From: Coprinopsis marcescibilis
Lineage: Eukaryota; Basidiomycota; Agaricomycetes; Agaricales; Psathyrellaceae
Assembly: GCA_004369085.1 (NCBI GenBank)
Contig: ML210149.1
Span: 248,001 to 312,000 of the forward strand
Length of the DNA stretch: 64,000 nt
Direction of reading: 5' to 3'
Position numbers and translations under genes: made by a program. The notes beneath the pieces were generated by a model that was not told the DNA's origin, did not search any database, and worked only from the letters and a program-made list of their open reading frames with translations. Shown here piece by piece: positions 1-12,828 of the stretch; the stretch's first letter is position 1; every line of letters starts with the position of its first letter.

Positions 1-311
1 CGAACGCATCGAACTCGTCTGGTACCCAATCGTCGAATGCCAATGCGATGGAATCACTGAAAGAACGGGAGGCGAGGTACCAGGCTGCTCGAGAACGAAT
101 CTTTGGGTCTCCAGATACGGAGAGTAGAGGGTCCAAGTCCCCTTCGTCACCATCGCCTGCTTCGCAAGCTCAGGTGAAGATATCTCGCGAACCCCTTGGT
201 CCGAATGATAGCGCAGAGTCAGTCAGTGGCGGATCTTCTGGGCAAACCAAAGGGTTTGGAGGGCGAAGGGCTTTGAAGCCACCGACTGCTGGAGCCAATA
301 GCAACTCATGA
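1..311 (+). CDS. SUZ-domain (R3H/SUZ-type) RNA-binding protein, 3' end only
   Basis: The frame is open from the left edge of the window to a TGA at 309-311, so only the C-terminal ~100 residues are present. The stretch KEREARYQAARERIFG matches the SUZ motif (charged helix ending in R-I-F-G), found just after R3H domains in mRNA-associated proteins. The rest is low-complexity Ser/Pro/Gly-rich and ends in a basic Gly/Pro tail, as is common for these proteins. The R3H domain would lie upstream, outside the window. The motif assignment is by eye. The RNA-related role is family knowledge and is not shown here. Confidence 0.7.
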   Translation, partial: NASNSSGTQSSNANAMESLKEREARYQAARERIFGSPDTESRGSKSPSSPSPASQAQVKISREPLGPNDSAESVSGGSSGQTKGFGGRRALKPPTAGANSNS

Positions 312-719
312 AATCTGCCGAATACAGGTGGACTTTCACTTCTACCTGGTTTCTATGTAGGCACACTTATCACAAATTTATCTCAATACATACCCGATGC
401 CCTTGCCAGTTTCAAATCCCGAGTTGCCAGTATTGTCACTTGCCATCTAATCGACTCGATTGAGTTCGGTCCATTTCTCCCTCGCAACCGCAGGCACTAT
501 TGTCTGAATATCTGAACGAATCCATCTGTCCAGCATTGAATCCACTCATACTTCTATGGAGATTACTCATGTCTCGGCGCATAACCGTTTCCCAATTTTC
601 CTTCAAAGTTAATCTTATCTTATCAGATACATACGCCCCTATTAAGGTTGCTGGGTTCTGAGTCCTGAGCTTATCCCTCATCTTTCCTTCTAACCTCCAT
701 CTACACGATAATCATTAAT
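312..719. other. Intergenic, SUZ gene 3' flank and dipeptidase promoter
   Basis: About 0.4 kb between two + strand genes. I see no coding signal beyond short chance frames, and no repeat. Confidence 0.5.
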
Positions 720-2589
720 ATGGCGGCACCCTCAGAATTCTTGAACTACATCGATTCCAACGCAGACGCGTTCATTCAAAGACTCGCAGACGCTGTTGCG
801 ATTCCGTCGTGCGTTTTGGTCTCTAGTTTTGAGTCAAGCACCTTTTTTACGACCGATCTCGCCACTCCTCTAGAATCAGCGGCGATGCCAAGTACCGTCA
901 AGAAGTTTTCAAGATGGCGGACTGGCTCAACGCCCAACTGAAGGCAGTTGGCGTGGAGACTAAGCTGGTAGATCTGGGAAAACATATCATGGACGGCGAA
1001 GAGCTGCCTCTTCCCCCGGCTATCCTCGGCGCGATCGGAAACGACCCTACCAAGAAGACTGTACTAATTTACGGTCACTTCGACGTGCAGCCAGTGTGTA
1101 TTTCTCTTCTGCGTTCAGGAAAGCACCAGTTCTGACATCTTTCATGTTGCTTTAGGCTGAGAAGTCTGACGGATGGAATACCGACCCGTTCACGCTAGTC
1201 ATCAACAAGGAGACCGGACAACTGATAGGACGTGGATCTTCTGATGACAAGGGCCCTATCCTGGGCTGGCTTAACGTCCTGCAATACCACCACGACAACA
1301 AGAAACCATTGCCGGTCAACTTGAAGCTCTGCTTTGAGGGTATGGAAGAGAGCGGCAGTGAAGGTCTCGATGAACTCGTTGAACGCGAGGCCAAGGAAGG
1401 TGGATGGTTCCATGGAACGGATTGCGTTTGCATTGTGTGTCTCTTCGACTTCCTTCTGATGCCCAGCTCATTTATCGCGCACATTAGTCTGACAACTACT
1501 GGTTGAACACTCGAACACCGGTCTTGACTTACGGACTGCGTGGATTGACGTACTTCAAGCTTACTGTTTCAGGACCCGGTCGAGATCTCCACTCCGGTGT
1601 CTTTGGAAGGACGGTACACGAGCCGATGACTGACCTTGTTCACCTCATGGGCAGGCTTGTTGATACCCAAGGTAACATCTTGGTCCCTGGTGTCGACGAG
1701 ATGGTTCCTCCTCCGGATGCACAGGAAATGTGAGAGCTCAGATCAATTCCTTGGCTGTTGATTCTGACCCTTTTCAATTTGCAGAGCAATTTACGAGAAG
1801 CTCGACTACAGTATTGCGGACGTTGAGGAGGCTGCCGGGGGACAGATCGCTTTAACTTCAAACAAGGTCGACGTGCTCATGGGCCGTATGAGGAACCCAA
1901 GTCTGTCTTTACATGGAATTGAAGGTGCCTTTAGTGGTGTTGGGGCAAAGACTGTCATCCCTGCAAAGGTTTCAGGCAAATTCAGTATTCGGTAAGAACA
2001 TAAATCGCCGAAGAATGTTCATGACTGACAGCCAACTTAGCTTGGTCCCCCCTCAAACACCAGATAATGTCAACCCCCTTGTCCTCTCGTACCTCGAATC
2101 TGAATTTGCGAAGTTGAACACCAAGAACAAATTGACGATCGAAGACCTCCATGGAGGAAAGCCATGGCTAGCTGATATTAATCACTGGAACTTTGAGGCT
2201 GCTAAGCGAGCCACCAAGGTGAGTGATCTTCTTCGCACACTACCTGCCGTTATCAACGTGAGAGTTAGGCCGTTTACAAGCAAGACCCTGATTTAACCCG
2301 GGAAGGAGGTTCCATCCCTGTTACTCTAACCTTCGCCGAATCCTTGGGTGTGAATGTCCTTTTACTGCCTATGGGAAGAGGAGATGATGGAGCACAGTAC
2401 GTATTCAAGAAGTTTCCATCCAGAACATTTATAACCTGTTCCTGCAGCTCCACCAACGAGAAACTTGACAGAAGCAACTTCATTGAAGGAGTAAGTCATA
2501 TGTCTTGAATGGAGGGCATTCAACTAACTACCCATCTGTTTCCGCAGAGCAAGCTTCTTGGAAGCTACTTGTATGAAATAGCCGCTTGA
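720..2589 (+). CDS. DUG1: Cys-Gly metallodipeptidase, M20A family (Dug1/CNDP-like)
   Basis: Cytosolic zinc dipeptidase that in yeast hydrolyses Cys-Gly during glutathione turnover. The protein starts [12 protein letters not shown] at 720 and is assembled across about seven short introns (first intron ~809-873). Family landmarks appear in order: GHFDVQP (metal His), [10 protein letters not shown] (bridging Asp), [10 protein letters not shown] (catalytic and metal Glu), the dimerisation/lid segment with [12 protein letters not shown], and near the C-terminus [15 protein letters not shown] with the last metal His. The length (~475 aa) and the C-terminal [10 protein letters not shown] match the family. 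Introns fall at phase-consistent GT-AG sites. UGD follows 0.3 kb downstream on the same strand, with no functional link implied. Confidence 0.93.
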
Positions 2590-2917
2590 ATACGAGTTCA
2601 TGGAACCATAATGTAAAGGCGTAGAACCAATGATGTATCATCTAGTTTGCAATTGTAGGCATTTAAGACCAATTTCGGGGAAGGCGGACAGCGGAATCAC
2701 GTTAGAGCCACTGATGCTGTGACGATCATGGCCTAAAATGGCCCACATGTCTGGCTTCGGCCAAACCAATTAAATGTACAAATTCTGGAATTCTTATGCT
2801 TATCCAGACTCTTCTTGACCGCATCGTAGACCTGCATCCATCCCTTTCCTTTCTACCACCACCATCTCCCGCCTTATTATCGACAACGCCGTTGTCGAAC
2901 CAGTCCAATTCCTCCTA

Positions 2918-4687
2918 ATGGCACCCGTTAAAGTTACCAAGATCTGTTGCAGTGCGTCTCCTCACGTCGCTGAAAATTCCAGCTGTATAGAGTGCTAATC
3001 ACGCGTTTTGTTTACAGTTGGTGCAGGCTACGTAGGCGAGTCGACCCACAACGCCGAGCGATTATTTGGCGAGATGAGCTAACCTTGGGATGTCTATTCG
3101 CCAATAGGCGGGCCAACTTGCGCGGTCATTGCGCTCAAGTGCCCGCATATTCAGGTCACCATCGTCGACCTGAACAAGGCGCGTGTGGATGCGTGGAATA
3201 GCCCTGACTTCAAGTTACCCATCTACGAACCGGGTCTGGTCGAAGTCGTTCGCGAGGCTCGCGGCCGCAACCTCTTCTTCTCCACCGACGTTGACAAAGG
3301 AATCGAGGAGGCCAACCTCATCTTCGTCAGCGTCAACACGCCCACCAAGAAGAGCGGCGTTGGTGCTGGTTTCGCCGCCGACCTCAAGTGAGCCATGGCA
3401 TTGCTCCGCTTAACTCCTCAATTAATCCACTGTCTGTCAACAGCTACGTCGAAGCGGCAACCCGCCGTATTGCGAACGTTGCAACCTCATCTAAGATTGT
3501 GGTGGAAAAGTCGACCGTCCCTTGTCGAACGGCAGAGTCGATGAGAACAATTCTGGAAGCCAATTCTAAACCTGGCTGTCGCTTTGATATCTTGTCGAAC
3601 CCCGAATTTCTCGCGGAGGGCACGGCTATCAGCGACCTGTTCAAGCCTGACCGTGTTCTAATCGGCTCGCTCCAGACACCAGGGGGTCGTGATGCTTGTC
3701 AATCGCTTGCCGCTGTCTACGCCAACTGGGTCCCGTAAGTCGCTTCCACCTCCATGCGTTAATAGTTCTGAATTGTACTGCTTGTAGGAAAGAGCAGATC
3801 TTGACTGTTGGACTATGGTCTTCTGAACTCTCGAAGCTTGCGGCTAACGCGATGCTTGCCCAGCGCATTTCATCCATCAATGCCCTTTCCGCGATATGCG
3901 AAGCCACCGGGGCTAACATTGACGAAGTTGCCAATGCTATTGGGTATGACAGCCGTATCGGGCCCAAGTTCCTCAAGGCGAGCGTCGGATTCGGTGGATC
4001 GTGCTTCCAGAAGGACATTCTCAACCTTGTTTACCTCAGCGAGAGCTTGCACCTGCCAGAGGTTGCGGCGTACTGGAGGCAGGTCGTGGAAATGAACGAA
4101 CATCAGAAGCGACGATTCGCTAAGCGTGTTGTTGACACTATGTTCAGTACTATCACTGGCAAGGTTGGAATTTTATATCCGCAGCTTCATTTCCAAGCTA
4201 ACTCTTCATCCTGCTATAGCGAATTGCGGTGCTTGGGTTTGCTTTCAAGGCCGACACTGGCGATACCCGCGAATCTGCAGCCATTACTTTGATTCGTGAC
4301 TTCCAGTCGGAGAAGGCCTATGTCAACGTGTACGACCCCCAGGTTGAAGACGAGCAGATCTGGCAAGACCTCCAAGAGGCCAGCCCATTGGTACCTCTTG
4401 ACCAGAGTGAGTTCTTGCCATCCATTCTATTGACTATCTTTTGTGCTAACGTGATCGCCCTAGTCAAGAAACAGGTGACCATCTGCCCATCGGCGATGGA
4501 GGCTTGCATGAACGCCGAAGCAGTCGTAATCGCCACGGAATGGAAGGAGTTCTTGGATATCGACTGGGAACAGGTCTACAAACGCATGAATAAGCCTGCG
4601 TTCGTGTTTGATGGCAGGCTCCTGATTGATGCTGAGAGGTTGAGGAAGATTGGATTCCAGGTGACTACCATTGGGCGACCAAACTAG
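2918..4687 (+). CDS. UGD1: UDP-glucose 6-dehydrogenase
   Basis: Oxidises UDP-glucose twice to UDP-glucuronate using NAD+, feeding UDP-xylose, capsule or cell-wall glucuronan synthesis. It begins [18 protein letters not shown] (Rossmann GxGxxG, once two introns are removed), followed by [35 protein letters not shown] and [10 protein letters not shown], which carries the catalytic Cys. The C-terminal UDP-binding domain has [15 protein letters not shown] and ATEWKEF, and the protein ends GRPN. There are about six introns. The second (3036-3107) must start with GC rather than GT to keep the GAGYVGGPTCAV frame, giving a GC-AG intron with a good GCGAGT donor. Convergent with LCB2 downstream. Confidence 0.95.
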
Positions 4688-5628
4688 GCATTCTCACTTA
4701 GAGAGGCGATGGGTACGCTACCCGCATACTACTATAATAGTGGGGATTAGGAAGAGAACTGGCACAAAGCGGTGGTATCATATCGTATGTCATACCCCAT
4801 GGACTCTTTCGTTACTACTCAGAACTGAGGGTTTACGATGGACGTTTTTCTTGATATATTATACATAACTGTAAGATTACATGTAGCCAAGAGCATCAGA
4901 CTGTATACATATCCATAGACTTAGAGTAATTTTGAATATTTAGTCGTTAATCGACCACGCTCGAGAGCTTGAGCGCTTGAAGATGGTTTCATTCCCCTGA
5001 TCGCTATGATGATGATACTATTTATATCACATTTAATCGGCGTTGATTAAGTTGATTGTCAAACCACTGGGTTTATATTGACCACTCAAAACAACTCAAC
5101 GCATATACACACAGACAACAGTAATTGCATGGAATGTACATAAAACAGGGAGGTGTGGAGTGGTCAAATTCATTACGGTGCGTATGGCGTTTCATTAGAG
5201 TATGTGAAGGTGGTTGGTTCGGCAAATCTACAGTTATATTCTTGAGCGAACATGTTAAGTGAACGAAGTGTTTGTGTTGTGCTGGTGTTGGTGGCGTCCC
5301 ACTGTGAAGGGTAGGGCGTATCTATGGGCGTGGGTCAAGCAGGGGCGTCTTACTGCTTGTCGTCTGTCGTAGGACATGTCGTGTCCCTGTGGTTGGAGCC
5401 AGGGGAAAGGCAAAGGTTTTGCTTGGCCAAGGTAAGGGGCGGATGGGCGTGGCAGCCATCATCAAGAGGGCGAGAGAGACGGGCCGGAGGACCGGCATCA
5501 TCATCGAAAGCAAAGGGTAGTTGGAAGGTCAAAGATGAAGCAAATGGACTGGAGGAGGTGCAGAGTGGTCTCAAGCACACACACACACACAAGGGAGTTG
5601 ACCGCAAAGCGACGAAAAAGTCAAAGAA
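4688..5628. other. Convergent intergenic region (3' UTRs of UGD and LCB2)
   Basis: About 0.94 kb between two convergent genes. It is AT-rich near 4.85-5.1 kb, as expected for 3' UTR/terminator sequence. The only notable item is a short CA repeat close to the LCB2 stop. No gene is seen. Confidence 0.5.
5576..5591. repeat. CA dinucleotide microsatellite (8 units)
   Basis: An uninterrupted (CA)8 lies about 40 bp beyond the LCB2 stop codon, in its presumed 3' UTR. It may be length-polymorphic. Confidence 0.85.
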
Positions 5629-7833
5629 TTACTTCAACAATGCCGCAACCTCAACCGCCCTATCCGAAATTTCCTCCAGTGACCATCGCTCCCTCTTCGG
5701 GATACCATGCTTCAGATCGAGCACATCACCCACTTCGTCGCAGGCCCGCAGGATGGTGTCGATGTCTTCCTTGGTGTGCGCCGCGCTGACGCAGAACCGC
5801 ACTCGGCTGGTGACGAGGGGGGTAGCGGGGTAGGCAACGACGACTGTCACGATAGGTGTCTGCCTGTCTTTCATCAACCTGTGGAACATGTTCATTTTGC
5901 CGGGGTTGAAGAGGAGAAGGGGGACGATGGGTGAGGCGGGGTGGCCATAGGTGATGAATCCGAGTTTGATCAGACCGTTGTGGAGGTATCGAGAGTTGAA
6001 GGCCAGGCGGCGCAGTCGTTCGTTGCCTTGTTGCCCTGAGGAGAGTTCTTCCGGGAGAATCAACCAGTTTGGGAGGCTGGAAAGAGGAGCAGGGCCTGGG
6101 TGCACGTATCCGTCGCTAGAAACGGATGTAGCAGAGGACGACGTGAGGCTGAGCAAGGGTGCGTTTTGTGGCTGTTGTGCGACTGGATTGGCGACACCCA
6201 TGATGCTGGCCATACTGGCGATGACTTGCATAAGGACAGGAGGTGTCATGGCTTCGGCGTAAGGTCCCGAGTGGCCGTAAACGCGTAACCTGTCGATGAG
6301 CACTTTGTTTCCAGCGATGTATCCTCCAGCGGCGCCAAATGATTTGGTGAATGTGCCCATGAGGACGTCGATGTTGCCCCGGGGATCGATGCCAAAGTAA
6401 TCGGCGACACCACGTCCGCGTGGACCCATGGCGCCGATGGAGTGAGCTTCATCAACATAGAGGTAGAACTGTACAGAAAGGGGCAGAAAACGATTAGATG
6501 GAAAGACGGGTGGAGTGCACGTCAGAAAGGCTTACCTTGTACCTCTTCTTCAACTCGATGATGCGAGGCAAATTGACAAGAGTACCCTCCATGCTGTACA
6601 ACCCCTCAACAACAACCAAAATCTTCTTCCAGGGACGATGAGTCTTGGGTTGACCCTGACTGATAACCTCCCTCAACAATGTCTCCAGGGCGTTCATGTT
6701 GTTATGCTCGAACAGCCTCACATGAGCGCCGCTCAACCTAACACCAAATCGGATACTGGCATGGTTAAGCTCGTCCGAGATCACCAAGCATCCCTTGCTC
6801 ACAAGAGCCGGGAGGTAGGTTGAGTTGGTGGCAAATCCCATGGAGCTGATCAGAGCATCTTCCATTCCGACAAACTTGGCGACAAGGCCTTCGCCGATAG
6901 TGTGCAAATCGCTTGATCCACCCTCCAACCGAGGACCGCAGGTGCTTACACCGTAGCGTTTGATGCTCTCTTCGACGGCATCAGCGCACCCACCCCGAGC
7001 CTGTGCAAAGCCCAAGTAGTTGTAGGACGAGATGTTGAGTGCGCGGGTACGGGTGCCGGTGAGGATTTGGCTGTGGTTGTAATCCGGTGACATACGGTCG
7101 AGGAGCATGATGGTGCGACCCGCGACGCCAGTGACTGGCTGGTTGAAACACTCGTCCATCCGCGTTTTCAATCGTCGGGTATAAAAAGAGTCAAAGTCCG
7201 AGTTGAGAGGTGCGTATCCCTGCGCGTCATCGGATATATTAGAACGACGTTTTGGTGTAGGAGATGATTCAAGGGACGTACATGTCTGGGTATCAGGTGG
7301 TAGTAGGCTTTTGCGTTGAAACGTTTGCCAACGAAGTCTCGAATATGGCCCAAAACGATGAGGATGAGGTAGCTGACGTAGGTCGACAAGAGGATGTAGT
7401 ATGGTGGGTCCTGCTCGACATGACCTGGCACTTCCTCGCCTGGTGTATGTTGCGAGGTCATCCTGTAAGCTTCCTGTGCGCAGTGACCAAACTCGGTATG
7501 AACGGTATTGAAAACCTGCTCAGAGGTCGGCGGTCGCGTAGGGAGTGAAAGGCCGTGGCTGTTATCTTCTTCTTCGTCCTCTTCGCGCAAAACTGTATCT
7601 TCTGAAGAGCTCGTGATGCTGCTGGAAATTGACAGCGCTGGCGTTGATGTTGGAGATCCCGACGTTGGGTTGTTGGAACCCCGTGCTCTAGCATCTGCCT
7701 GGGAGAGCGCCGACAGATAGGAAGCCGCTGAAGCCATGGCCACAGAGGTCGTCGAGCGTTTCTTACCAAACATCGAAGATGACTGGGGCTTTGGAACGGC
7801 CATCGGAGAATGGTGCGATGAACCCAACGGCAT
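5629..7833 (-). CDS. LCB2: Serine palmitoyltransferase subunit 2 (LCB2)
   Basis: PLP-dependent catalytic subunit of the ER enzyme that condenses serine with palmitoyl-CoA, the first step of sphingolipid synthesis. After a low-complexity N-terminus come the typical segment DPPYYILLSTYVSYLILIVLGH (one membrane span), the domain from FYTRRLKTRMDECFNQP, SSYNYLGFAQ, ISDELNHASIR, KILVVVEGLYSMEGT, VDEAHSIGAMGP and the PLP-lysine motif GTFTKSFGAAGGY, then AYPATPL and RFCVSAAHTKEDID. There are two introns (about 7220-7279 and 6473-6536). The frame stays open to 8031. I placed the start at 7833 (MPLGSS) because the upstream part looks like a pyrimidine-rich leader. 8031 or 7803 are possible. The N-terminal Ser-rich extension is longer than in yeast. 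Confidence 0.93.
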
Positions 7834-8866
7834 TGTTGGCAAAGTGTGATGAGTAGAACGCCCTGGGACGACGAGGTCAAGGGGTTCGGCACTGGCGACG
7901 ACGACGACGACGAGGATGGAGGAGGAAGAAGGAAAGAATGGGCGAGACCGTGACGGTAACAGGTTTAACCTTTGGGGGCGGCGGCAGTTTCTGTTTTTCT
8001 CAAGGTCGCACAGTTGATTTGATTGAGCCACTGTCGCCGGTCACGTAAGCACCCTTGTTTAACCGTTTTGTCATGCCAGATGACTATCTCCTTGCCGAAT
8101 TTCGCGACCATATTCCCTCTGTTTTTCATTTCTCTGCGTCTCCTAAACTGTGTCTGAGACAGAGAAAGAATGGTCCCGACCTTTGTGCGGACGTCGGAGT
8201 CCTACCGGCGCTAAGCGCGGCGGACTGGATCATAGACACTGTCGACGTTCAATGGGATCCATTTAGACTGTAAGTGTAATGTCTCTTTGACATTACCTCC
8301 TCAGTTTGAAATGAACCTGTCGTGTCAAGCCGAGGTTGTTTGGAAGCTAGCTTGTTCAGTACTGTGGAATGCACATGGAAGCGAATTGAAGTATATTCCG
8401 GTAACCAGACAGACAGTCGCTTATCCGCCCTGACAATGCCATTTCGCGGAGTCATGGCCCTCCATGGCTTCGGAGCTCTCTGCAGACTGTACAGGGGCCT
8501 GACCAAGCTTGGCTTATTTTTCTGGGAAAGACATTCCAAATCATGGAACCTGTTACGGCCCCTATGTCAGCAGTCTTGGTTTCGTGATCCCGATGTCAAG
8601 CGCTCATCCCGCTTTCACGCGGCGCGCAGCCAGCTTCAGCCGGTGTGCTCAGAGTTCTTCAAGGCTCCTGGTTAGGTGCGAGGAACGCAACATTACTTGT
8701 TCTTGGTCCCGAAATACCAAGCACGCACATTCTTGCCACAGTGGCCTACACAGAACTTGACCAGCAACTGAATACCCAAGTTTCACTGAGAGATCATCGC
8801 CCAGGCCCCATAGTCACATCCTGATCTTGACGCTGACAACGATCTTGCTGAAACCCGGTTACAGCA
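7834..8866. other. Divergent intergenic region, LCB2 and FAD-oxidoreductase promoters
   Basis: About 1 kb separating two divergent starts. A CGA-rich run near 7895-7915 lies in the LCB2 leader. Short frames such as 8322-8675 show no family features. I found no clear TATA box. Confidence 0.4.
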
Positions 8867-10488
8867 TTGATAACGATGCAAGGACAGACAGACACGGGCG
8901 CCGAAACCGTCCACAGCAGTAGTAGCACTACTAGGAGCAGCAACCCACAACCCCACATCGTCATCGTAGGAGGAGGGATTATAGGATGCACCACAGCATA
9001 CTACATCTTGGACGCCTTGCGTTCGCGAACACTTGAAGCATCCTACGCATCTCTCTCGTTCCCACCATCCTCCGTCGACAGTAACACCAACCCACAACCA
9101 AAAGTCACCCTTCTCGAAGCCTCCATCCACGGACCCGCACAAGGCGCATCAGGCAAAGCAGGCGGCCTACTAGCCAAATGGGCTTACCCCCATGAACTTG
9201 TGGACGTTTCGTTCTCGCAGCATCAGGCCTTGGCTGAGCGCCACAACGGGAAGGATCGGTGGGGTTTCCGGTTCGTCAAGTGTGGGAGCTGGGAGGGGGA
9301 GGTACCAGGCGACGATGGGGATGAGGAAGAAGAAGGAGAAGGATATTCGGGGAACAAGGCGTCTGGCAGAAGACTTCCTAAAGACCTCCTGTGGCTGCGC
9401 GAAAGCCTCACCCACAGCTGGTCCCCGCTGTCATCTTCAGACCTCAAAGCTGACACGCCATCCGAGCTGGCTCAAGCCCAGGTTCACCCATATGAATTCA
9501 CAACTGCAATGCTCGAGCTCGCAAAGGATATGGGCCTGGAGTACGTCCAGGGTAGGGTGACGGATATCGTAGTCCAGCCAAGCGGCAAAGGAACGCAAGA
9601 AGTCACAGGAGTCCAATACCTCTCCCCCTCAACTGGCTCAGCAGCCCAATCCCTTGATGCAACGCACGTCCTCATCACAGCAGGGGCTTGGTCTCCCTCC
9701 ATTCTCTCCTCTATGAAAGGCTCCCGTGTCCGGCTCCCAATCAAAGGCTCTCGTGCACACAGCGTCACATTCCGTCCACCGAGCCCCTCCATCCCAGTCG
9801 CACCCTACATCGTATTCACCCAAGCTGCGCGAAAACGCAAGTCGAGCAAGCGTCAGCGGATAACGACGACATCTAGCAGCCCGGACGATTCGCCGTTTGG
9901 TGACCCTGAGATATACGCTCGGCCCACGAACGAGATCTACGCGTGTGGGGCGACGGATAACAGTGTGCCGTTCCCGATTACGGTGGACGATGTGCAGGTG
10001 GACAGCAAGGCTTGTGCGAGAATTGTGAGGGACGTTGGAAGGATTATGGACGTTAAGGCTCTAGCAACCAACCAACTCGGTGAAGGTGGCCACAATGTTG
10101 TGTCGCTGGAAGAACTGGTGCACAGGGAGCAGGCATGTTATTTGCCTGTTGTTACGAGTGGTGTCGAGGGCCCGATCGTGGGCGAGGCCAAGAGCATTGC
10201 AAATGGTTTGTATCTGGGTGTCGGCCATACTTGTTGGGTGAGTTTTTCCCAGTTTCTCTACTCCGTAGCGGAATAGGCTACGATGGGTCTTATGGGCCGG
10301 TTGGACTTTCGAGAGGGAGGCTTTTCTCCATTGCAACCGAATTTTGCCCTATGTGAAACGTTACTGACCTGTTTTAGGGGATATGTAACGCACCGGGTAC
10401 TGCGAAAGCGTTGACGGAGCTCATACTCGATGGTGAGATCCGGTGTGCGGATTTGAGTGCTTTGGACCCCTCGAGGTTTCTGCAATGA
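8867..10488 (+). CDS. FAD-dependent oxidoreductase, DAO superfamily, Tda3-like
   Basis: N-terminal Rossmann motif HIVIVGGGIIGCTTAYYILD (residues ~30-50) binds FAD. The next landmarks are GPAQGASGKAGGLLAKW, a substrate/FAD-binding region with ATHVLITAGAWSP, and a C-terminal GLYLGVGHTCWGICNAPGTAKAL read across one intron (about 10236-10377). The stop is TGA at 10486-10488. This C-terminus and the length (~485 aa) fit the yeast Tda3 / S. pombe C1F5.03c group, which is linked to endosomal trafficking. The enzyme substrate is unknown. ATG 8867 and 8876 are both possible starts. A Lys/Arg/Ser-rich insert (KRKSSKRQR) near residue 325 looks like a surface loop. Confidence 0.88.
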
Positions 10489-12828
10489 GAGGTATACCAG
10501 CTTAAGGAAGTGCTGGAGTTAATCAGGGATGTGGCAGAGAAAGAAGGATTCTTTTCGACAGCAAGGTTTGTACGAGAGGTGTTGTATACTAAGAACTGTC
10601 AAAAAATGCATTGGTTTGCCCTCTGATAGCTGTGGAAGATTTGGACGAGGTGTGCGCGTGGTCAGTCGGGCTTTCGAACTGGGAAGATGTGACCGATGGA
10701 GGGAACAAACACGGTCACTTGTACTCAAAAGGTCAGATTGGGACGGGACTCAAGCCTGGAGATCCAAGTGCACATGTAGACTCAGGTTAGTGGTTGTGGA
10801 GGCGCCGGACTTAGCGGTCACTTTATATTAGATCGTACCTATAGGTTGCTAAACGCGGGTCTCGTATGGCTGTCACACATCTAACATAAGTACCTCATGT
10901 GTTTGAGTGACAATCTTGGTGCCATTCGGTATCGCGTAAATTGCGGCAGTGTCACGCAAAACAGTAGATACGTGTACACAGCAGTTCGCGGTGAAACGGC
11001 TTGAAACTGGCATGCGACAGACGAGATCGCGCAACAACGAGAAACCGAGCCTGGCCCTCCGGCAGTCTGGAGGTTGGTCTTCTGGGTTTCTCCAGTTTCG
11101 CTGTTCCAGATACAGTCCGAATCTACGTTGAAATCGGGATCCAGTGGCCTAATACCCGTGGCAACGCGTTCATATCCATTCAATTGGCCGTAACTCGAGT
11201 CAAGTAACCCGAATGCGTCGCTTTATGATCCACCGCATGGGACGGAATACAGTGGGCAGGTTATGGGAGTCCGTTCCCAAAGAGGAGAATGGGTTGAAGT
11301 TTAACAGCAAAAGCAGTTTGGGTTTCTGCCTCGTGTTGTCTGCGGAGCTGCGCATGAGAAGGTTGAGAGAGCCATTTGAGCAAAGATTGATCTGAAACAA
11401 TCGGCCGGGGAGTTTGGGCCAAGAATAACAGGGCAAAAAAGTCTAGGGTTAGGCTGGCTTGAGATTGACGTTACCTACGTCTACTCTAGTTACACAAACG
11501 CATCGAGTTGACACTTGGTTGACAGTGGTTGGTGACAAGGGAGAGAAAGAAAACCTTAGTGCTTGCTGGCATCTAGGGATGATTTGCAAATTTGCTCGCC
11601 TCAAGGCTGACAGTGTTAGTTCATCGTTCGGGAATCGGCGGTTGACGGTTGTTTCCCTTCCTCATTGGTCGGTTCAGAGATTGAGATTGCGACGGCGACG
11701 CCGTCATGCGACATGCAAGCGTGTAAGTCCTACTCCAGGGCGCTGATCAACGATCTTTATCTTGAACCAGGAAGTACCCCTTTGGTAGAAAATTAACACT
11801 TGCGCAGGGATGACGTGGATTAAACCTGCAGGATGGAGAAAGAAACAATTTTCCTTTGTCGCTTTTGGACATCGGGCCACGACCATGGATTCTGAGCTGG
11901 TCCTTGAAGCTTGAAGGCTCGCACACAGTGAGGTGAGTAGCAGTGGGGTCATTTTGTAAAACAATTGGAATAACGTCGGTCGGACACACTACAGTTGTTG
12001 AATGCTCCCGGAATGAAAGCCTCGGGTTCTCCTTTATTTTGGACTATGTGGGTGACAGTGGAGGGTCGGGACCTCCAGCGATCGATGCACATTGGATCTC
12101 GAGCTGGCATGGAGCGCCAGCTGGCAAAAGGATGGCGATATCAACGGAAAGAGTGACAGCCTCGAGGCATGCAAGGTCAGATCATGAAAAGGGTACGAGC
12201 AGACTGAGCGCATGGTCGTTATGGCGAAACGTGGCAACCCTTGCGCTTACTTTGATTGCCGGGTCCCGCGACGGCATAAACAGGGCGCCAACCTTTTTGG
12301 AGTGGCAAGCGCCGGCGCCGAGCCATCGATATCATCATCTTTTTCCATTCATCCTCGTCATTCTGGCCATCGATGAAGTATTCGGACACCACGTTAGGGA
12401 TCTAGAGGGATTTATATCCCTCAGATTCTGGAGATCAAGCGACTATTCTTGCTCTTAGTCTTGTCGTCGGAACAACTATCGGTATCCCAGGTTCGGCGGG
12501 TTGAAGGATTATCAACGCTCCAACTGGCGTTTGCCTTGCCTCGTGTTCGTATATCCTTTTGGTACGTGCGGAAATTAAGCTTATTTTCCTTGTTACGGGA
12601 GGGTTGATGCTGACGCTGATGATCCTTTGCCTTTCTTGCTCTAGATATTAAAATGACTGGAGTGCTTTGCTGTTAAACCGTCATTCGACTGTTTCTCTGT
12701 CTCGCCTGTGCCTATCTGCTGTCCACCCCTCGACTCTCAGGGCGCCTATCCCTGTATTTTTCCAGAGCGACAAGGCCAGACCCAGTCACTGACCCTTTTG
12801 GCATTTAAGCCTTTTAACCACTGAAACC
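10489..12828. other. 2.3-kb gene-poor interval
   Basis: Only short frames are present. The longest, 171 codons at 11943-12458, has no recognisable domain and a composition I cannot separate from chance. No terminal repeats or tRNA-like structures were seen. The last ~200 bp are pyrimidine-rich and probably hold the promoter and leader of the gene at 12829. Confidence 0.4.

Noticed and set aside
11943..12458. 171-codon plus frame
   Set aside because: No family resemblance and no splice partners. Likely chance.
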